Source: Bacteroidota bacterium
Lineage (GTDB): Bacteria; Bacteroidota; Bacteroidia; Bacteroidales; Paludibacteraceae
Direction: 5' to 3'
Assembly (NCBI GenBank): GCA_023391625.1
Contig: JAEWAN010000006.1
Location: 620,001-684,000, forward strand
Length of the DNA stretch: 64,000 nucleotides
The position numbers and the translations under genes were made by a program. Positions 62,525 to 64,000 of this stretch are shown piece after piece. A model generated the notes under the pieces. The model did not search any database. It saw nothing but the letters and a program-made list of their open reading frames with translations, and was not told the DNA's origin. The first letter of the stretch is position 1; every line of letters starts with the position of its first letter.

Positions 62525-64000
62525 TTATAGGTTTAACTTTAACCCTGCAAATATGGTTCTGGGTAATGTCGGACCATAGATGTATGAGGGGTCACGGTCT
62601 ATGCCTATATCGAAATCCCGTTGATATGAATTGAATATATTTTTTGCCCCGGCATAAATTTGTGCAATAACTCCGCTTCCCAATTTGAAATTATAATGTA
62701 ATTTCAGTCCGGCATCGAAAAAGGGAGGGGAAGTTCGTAACTCGCCTTCTTCCGGATTATCCAATGCGGTTCCAAAATAAGGAACCAGCATTTTTCCTGT
62801 ATAGTTTCCGTTTACCGACATGCCTAAGCGCGGAGTGAAATCCCAGTCAAAAGTAAAGAATCCATAGGTGTTGGGAGTTCGGAAAAATTTATATTCTCCA
62901 AAGGTTTCGTCCGGTTCTTTGTATTTACTTGATTGTATGGTGAAACCTCCGTTCAATGAAATCTTGTCGGTAGGGAATAATTTCAGCTCTATATTTATTC
63001 CTTGTACTACGGCTCCTGATTTAGCATTCGTTCTTGTGTAGATAACAGTCCCGTTTTCATCAGGTTCTCCGATTTCGTTTCGGAAAGGGTTGTGAAGCTG
63101 TGTGTAGAACCCTTCAATCAATAACCCTGTATTTATTTTTCCCAGTTTCTTGTTAAAGTCCAGAGATAGTGTGAAGCTGGAGCTGTTTTCCTGTTTCAGA
63201 TCCGGTGAGTTTTTATGGATAACCTGTCTTGATCCGGAAGTTTCAATGTGCAAGTCTTCATCAAACACCTGGGGTGCACGGTAGCCGGATGAATATCCTC
63301 CACGTATTTGCAGGTAGGGGAGTATGTCGTACATAATATTGGCGCGGGGAATGAACACGACATTGGATTTAGCTTCGTTCGCATTCTGTTTGTCAATAAT
63401 ATTGTAGTACTCTACCCGTCCTCCGGCAAGCAGCTTGAGTTTGTTGATTTTTATTTCATATTGTGCAAAAGCTCCAGAGGTGGTTAATGACTGGTCGGAT
63501 ACAATTGTGTTGGAAGTATGAGGAACTTCTATGATTTTATTATCTTCAATAATTGCATTGTCATAATCCGGATATCCGAGTTTTTTGTCTAAAAGGAATG
63601 AACCTGTGTGTTCCAATCCCCCCACAAGAGTTGAGTTTTTAAATTTTGCCCTGTACTGAATACCGAGATTGTATGTTTTGTCCACCGTGTTGCCATAATC
63701 GCTAAGCGACTGGTTGGCTCCATAATATGAATCCCGGTTTAAGTATTGTCCGGAAGCGAATGCTGATAGCAGGTCGCTTTCACGAAAATATTGTTCATAA
63801 GTCAATGCGGCGGTTTTCATATCATGGCTTACTGCTTCGGATACATCCTGTTCGTGGTGCGGATAGTCCTGCTTGTTGCCTCCGTTGCGTTGCTCTGAAA
63901 TGTTGAAAAAGTCCAGTGATAATTTGCTGCGGTGGGTCGGACGATGAAAAACCCGGGCTCCGAAAACGGTATTTTTCATCGGTGCAATTTCTGAGAATCC
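62525..64000 (-). CDS. TonB-dependent outer-membrane receptor, N-terminal part beyond window
   Basis: The last 491 residues of a TonB-dependent receptor. The frame stays open to the window edge, so the ATG at 63979 is not the start; the plug domain and TonB box lie outside. The barrel shows alternating aromatic strands, RGGYSSGYRAPQVFDEDLH (the usual GYRAP loop), and a C-terminal strand ending TIFAGLKLNL. No SusD partner is visible downstream. The barrel resembles BtuB/FecA-type receptors for cobalamin or siderophores rather than SusC, which are about 1000 residues; the ligand is unknown. Confidence 0.9.
   Translation of the reverse strand, partial: GFSEIAPMKNTVFGARVFHRPTHRSKLSLDFFNISEQRNGGNKQDYPHHEQDVSEAVSHDMKTAALTYEQYFRESDLLSAFASGQYLNRDSYYGANQSLSDYGNTVDKTYNLGIQYRAKFKNSTLVGGLEHTGSFLLDKKLGYPDYDNAIIEDNKIIEVPHTSNTIVSDQSLTTSGAFAQYEIKINKLKLLAGGRVEYYNIIDKQNANEAKSNVVFIPRANIMYDILPYLQIRGGYSSGYRAPQVFDEDLHIETSGSRQVIHKNSPDLKQENSSSFTLSLDFNKKLGKINTGLLIEGFYTQLHNPFRNEIGEPDENGTVIYTRTNAKSGAVVQGINIELKLFPTDKISLNGGFTIQSSKYKEPDETFGEYKFFRTPNTYGFFTFDWDFTPRLGMSVNGNYTGKMLVPYFGTALDNPEEGELRTSPPFFDAGLKLHYNFKLGSGVIAQIYAGAKNIFNSYQRDFDIGIDRDPSYIYGPTLPRTIFAGLKLNL

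Overview
The window is a 64 kb stretch of chromosome from a member of the phylum Bacteroidetes (Bacteroidota), most likely order Bacteroidales. Evidence: fused LpxC-FabZ; GldE-GldD; a GGGP-synthase-like gene; paired TamA-like and TamB proteins; PbpC with an alpha-2-macroglobulin; DUF4254, DUF4783, DUF6132 and DUF418 proteins; and repeated Bacteroides-type promoters (TTTG, about 20 bases, TAnnTTTG). The genus cannot be resolved from the sequence alone. Both ends cut genes: gldE lacks its 5' end and a TonB-dependent receptor at the right edge lacks its N-terminal part.

Layout. 1-3.2 kb: gldE, gldD, a phosphopantetheinyl transferase and a GGGP-synthase family gene, all on +. 3.3-4.5 kb: a secreted carboxypeptidase-regulatory-like protein. 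4.7-9.7 kb, on -: hisS-waaA, rpsO, two membrane proteins and rlmH. 9.9-11.1 kb, on +: DUF4783 protein and nadC. 11.2-21.0 kb, on -: glnS, the lipid A genes lpxA, lpxC-fabZ and lpxD, an HD phosphohydrolase, an MsbA-like ABC exporter and purB. 21.2-23.2 kb, on +: psd, a MazG-like gene and deoC. Then an RluB-like pseudouridine synthase (-), rpmH, a PASTA protein, an RluD-like synthase and a short-chain dehydrogenase (+).

27.8-33.8 kb is a tight six-gene - strand surface-polysaccharide cluster (five glycosyltransferases and an EpsG/Wzy-like membrane protein), headed by a 650-base non-coding region. 34.5-36.8 kb: a TerB-DnaJ protein and cysS. 36.9-37.9 kb, on -: an ArsR regulator, DUF6132 and an exported thioredoxin, with an operator nested in the promoter. 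38.1-43.9 kb: tamA-like and tamB. 43.9-51.9 kb, on -: alpha-2-macroglobulin and pbpC. 52.1-56.4 kb, on -: engB, a heptosyltransferase-like GT9, DUF4254, an esterase and a polyprenyl diphosphate synthase. 56.5-60.5 kb: polA and an unrecognised exported protein. 60.7-64 kb, on -: tRNA-Lys, a DUF418 membrane protein and the TonB receptor.

The genes are mostly core housekeeping mixed with envelope biogenesis: lipid A and Kdo (lpx, waaA, MsbA-like), phospholipid (psd), O-antigen or exopolysaccharide, outer-membrane protein assembly (TamA/B) and periplasmic repair or defence (PbpC-A2M, thioredoxin). I see no prophage, insertion sequence, CRISPR array or recognisable defence island. The most interesting signals are regulatory (the ArsR operator inside its own promoter, a tandem 26-base duplication in the psd leader, an orphan two-way terminator before the DUF418 gene) and architectural (the RluB-like protein with a long Asn/Gly/Arg/Tyr-rich tail, and the DUF4254-GT9-engB unit).
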